Shown here piece after piece: positions 63,280 to 64,000 of a stretch of 64,000 nt of DNA. The stretch is from NCBI RefSeq assembly GCF_032681285.1, contig NZ_CP136336.1, forward strand, positions 4,265,001 through 4,329,000, given 5' to 3'. The stretch is from Piscinibacter gummiphilus. GTDB taxonomy: Bacteria > Pseudomonadota > Gammaproteobacteria > Burkholderiales > Burkholderiaceae_C. Position 1 is the stretch's first letter. Each line of letters begins with the position of its first letter. The translations under genes and the position numbers were made by a program. Under the pieces are notes generated by a model. It saw only the letters and a program-made list of their open reading frames with translations, did not search any database and was not told the origin of the DNA.

Positions 63280-64000
63280 GTCGTCACCCTGGTTGGTGTG
63301 GCCGGGCCCGTGCTGCGCTGGCCCGGGGCCGAGGCAGCCAGGCTCTGGCGGAATTTCTCGATCAAGGGCTCGAGGCAGTTGTTCAGGTCGAAGGTCTTCT
63401 TGAGCAGTCGCTGGCCGTTCTCGGACAGGCGCGCGGCCAGTGCGGGGTCATGCATCAAGCGGGCCATCGCATCGGCGAGCTGCGCCGGCTGGTTCGGCTC
63501 GACGAGCAAGCCGGTGTCTTCATGCTGCAGCAGGTCGGGGATGCCGACGAGCCGCGTCGAGATCGCCGGCAGACCGCTCGCCATCGCTTCCATGATCATC
63601 TGCGGCAGGCCGTCGACGTCACCATCGCTCGCCCACACGCAGGGCAGCACGTAGACGTCGCCTTCGTGCATGAAGTCGACGATCTTCTCCTGCAGCAAGG
63701 CCTTGCCGGTCACGCTGATGCGGTCGGCGAGGTTGAGGCGCTTGATCTGCGCGTTGAGTTCGGCTTCGAGCGGGCCGCTGCCGCCGATCACGCATTCGAA
63801 CCTTTCGCCGCGGTCGACGAGGATCTTGCAGGCATCGATGAGGTCCGAGAAGCCCTTCTTCTCGACCAGACGGCCCGACGAGACGATGCGGTAGACCTTG
63901 TTGGGGTCGCGCGCTGCCGTCGGGGGATAGAACCACGAGAGGTCGATGCCGCAATAGGCGATCACCAGCTGCTCGGGCCGCGCACCATGCTTCAGGTAGA
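63276..64000 (-). CDS. GT4-family glycosyltransferase, N-terminus beyond window
   Basis: The C-terminal 240 residues of a GT-B glycosyltransferase. RIVSSGRLVEKKGFSDLIDA and GSGPLEAEL mark the donor domain, and GLPQMIMEAMASGLPAIST is the typical GT4 acidic region. The frame runs open past the right edge, so start and acceptor domain are unseen. It likely adds a sugar to the polysaccharide repeat unit. Confidence 0.88.
   Translation of the reverse strand, partial: YLKHGARPEQLVIAYCGIDLSWFYPPTAARDPNKVYRIVSSGRLVEKKGFSDLIDACKILVDRGERFECVIGGSGPLEAELNAQIKRLNLADRISVTGKALLQEKIVDFMHEGDVYVLPCVWASDGDVDGLPQMIMEAMASGLPAISTRLVGIPDLLQHEDTGLLVEPNQPAQLADAMARLMHDPALAARLSENGQRLLKKTFDLNNCLEPLIEKFRQSLAASAPGQRSTGPATPTRVTT

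Overview
This is a GC-rich stretch (roughly two-thirds G+C, judged by eye) from the chromosome of a betaproteobacterium. The order FmdB / DUF502 / aspS / nudB / endonuclease-phosphatase / cardiolipin synthase, the ubiJ-ubiB pair and the CtpA-type protease followed by a MoeB-like gene are typical of Burkholderiales. My best guess is the Rubrivivax/Leptothrix/Rhizobacter neighbourhood, inferred from gene content only. No rRNA, tRNA, CRISPR array, transposase, integrase or phage gene was recognised. Coding is dense and many neighbouring genes share ATGA, GTGA or TGATG stop/start overlaps.

Layout. 1-4840 (minus): a four-gene unit with a b-type-cytochrome-like membrane protein, a 24-haem periplasmic cytochrome c, a 17-haem cytochrome c and a secreted protein cut by the window edge. 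4988-7498 (plus): a 65-residue unknown protein and a nuclease/Rad3-type helicase. 7603-10412: a small two-cysteine protein coupled to a multi-PAS diguanylate cyclase. 10606-14745: S41 protease, MoeB-like enzyme, LOG-family protein and arginase. 14747-17762 (minus): MipA/OmpV porin-like protein, thermonuclease-like protein, DUF1232 protein and Na+/H+ antiporter. 17901-19634: a patatin-like lipoprotein. 19661-22783 (minus): a GbsR-type regulator followed by DCC thiol protein, SDR/DoxX fusion and molybdopterin oxidoreductase, with matching palindromic operators in front of the regulator and of the other three genes. 23048-29128: an MSHA-type pilin and minor-pilin cluster ending in mshQ.

29142-35719: AraC and LysR regulators, DUF429, two tandem EamA transporters, small proteins and glutathione reductase. 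35853-39453: a PAS histidine kinase and response regulator facing tail to tail, then an Aer-like chemoreceptor. 39454-42257 (minus): ATP-dependent DNA ligase with its partner exonuclease. 42407-43015: a lipoprotein. 43028-48565 (minus): the fmdB-to-clsB operon. 48656-52299 (minus): a sodium:solute symporter and ubiJ-ubiB.

52519-64000 is a surface-polysaccharide locus. The plus-strand arm encodes a polyprenyl-phosphate sugar transferase, an outer-membrane barrel, ManC, GDP-fucose synthase, GDP-mannose dehydratase and a GmhB-like phosphatase. It meets, at a bidirectional terminator, a minus-strand arm encoding a glycosyltransferase (cut by the edge), a heptose-kinase-like GHMP kinase, a sugar epimerase, a sugar-1-phosphate nucleotidyltransferase and GalE. 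Together these suggest a polymer containing GDP-fucose-derived and possibly GDP-heptose-derived sugars.

The part most likely to hold something undescribed is the multihaem operon at the left edge: 41 haem sites in two modular cytochromes plus a membrane partner that could feed them electrons. The second is the GbsR-controlled redox operon with its paired operators.
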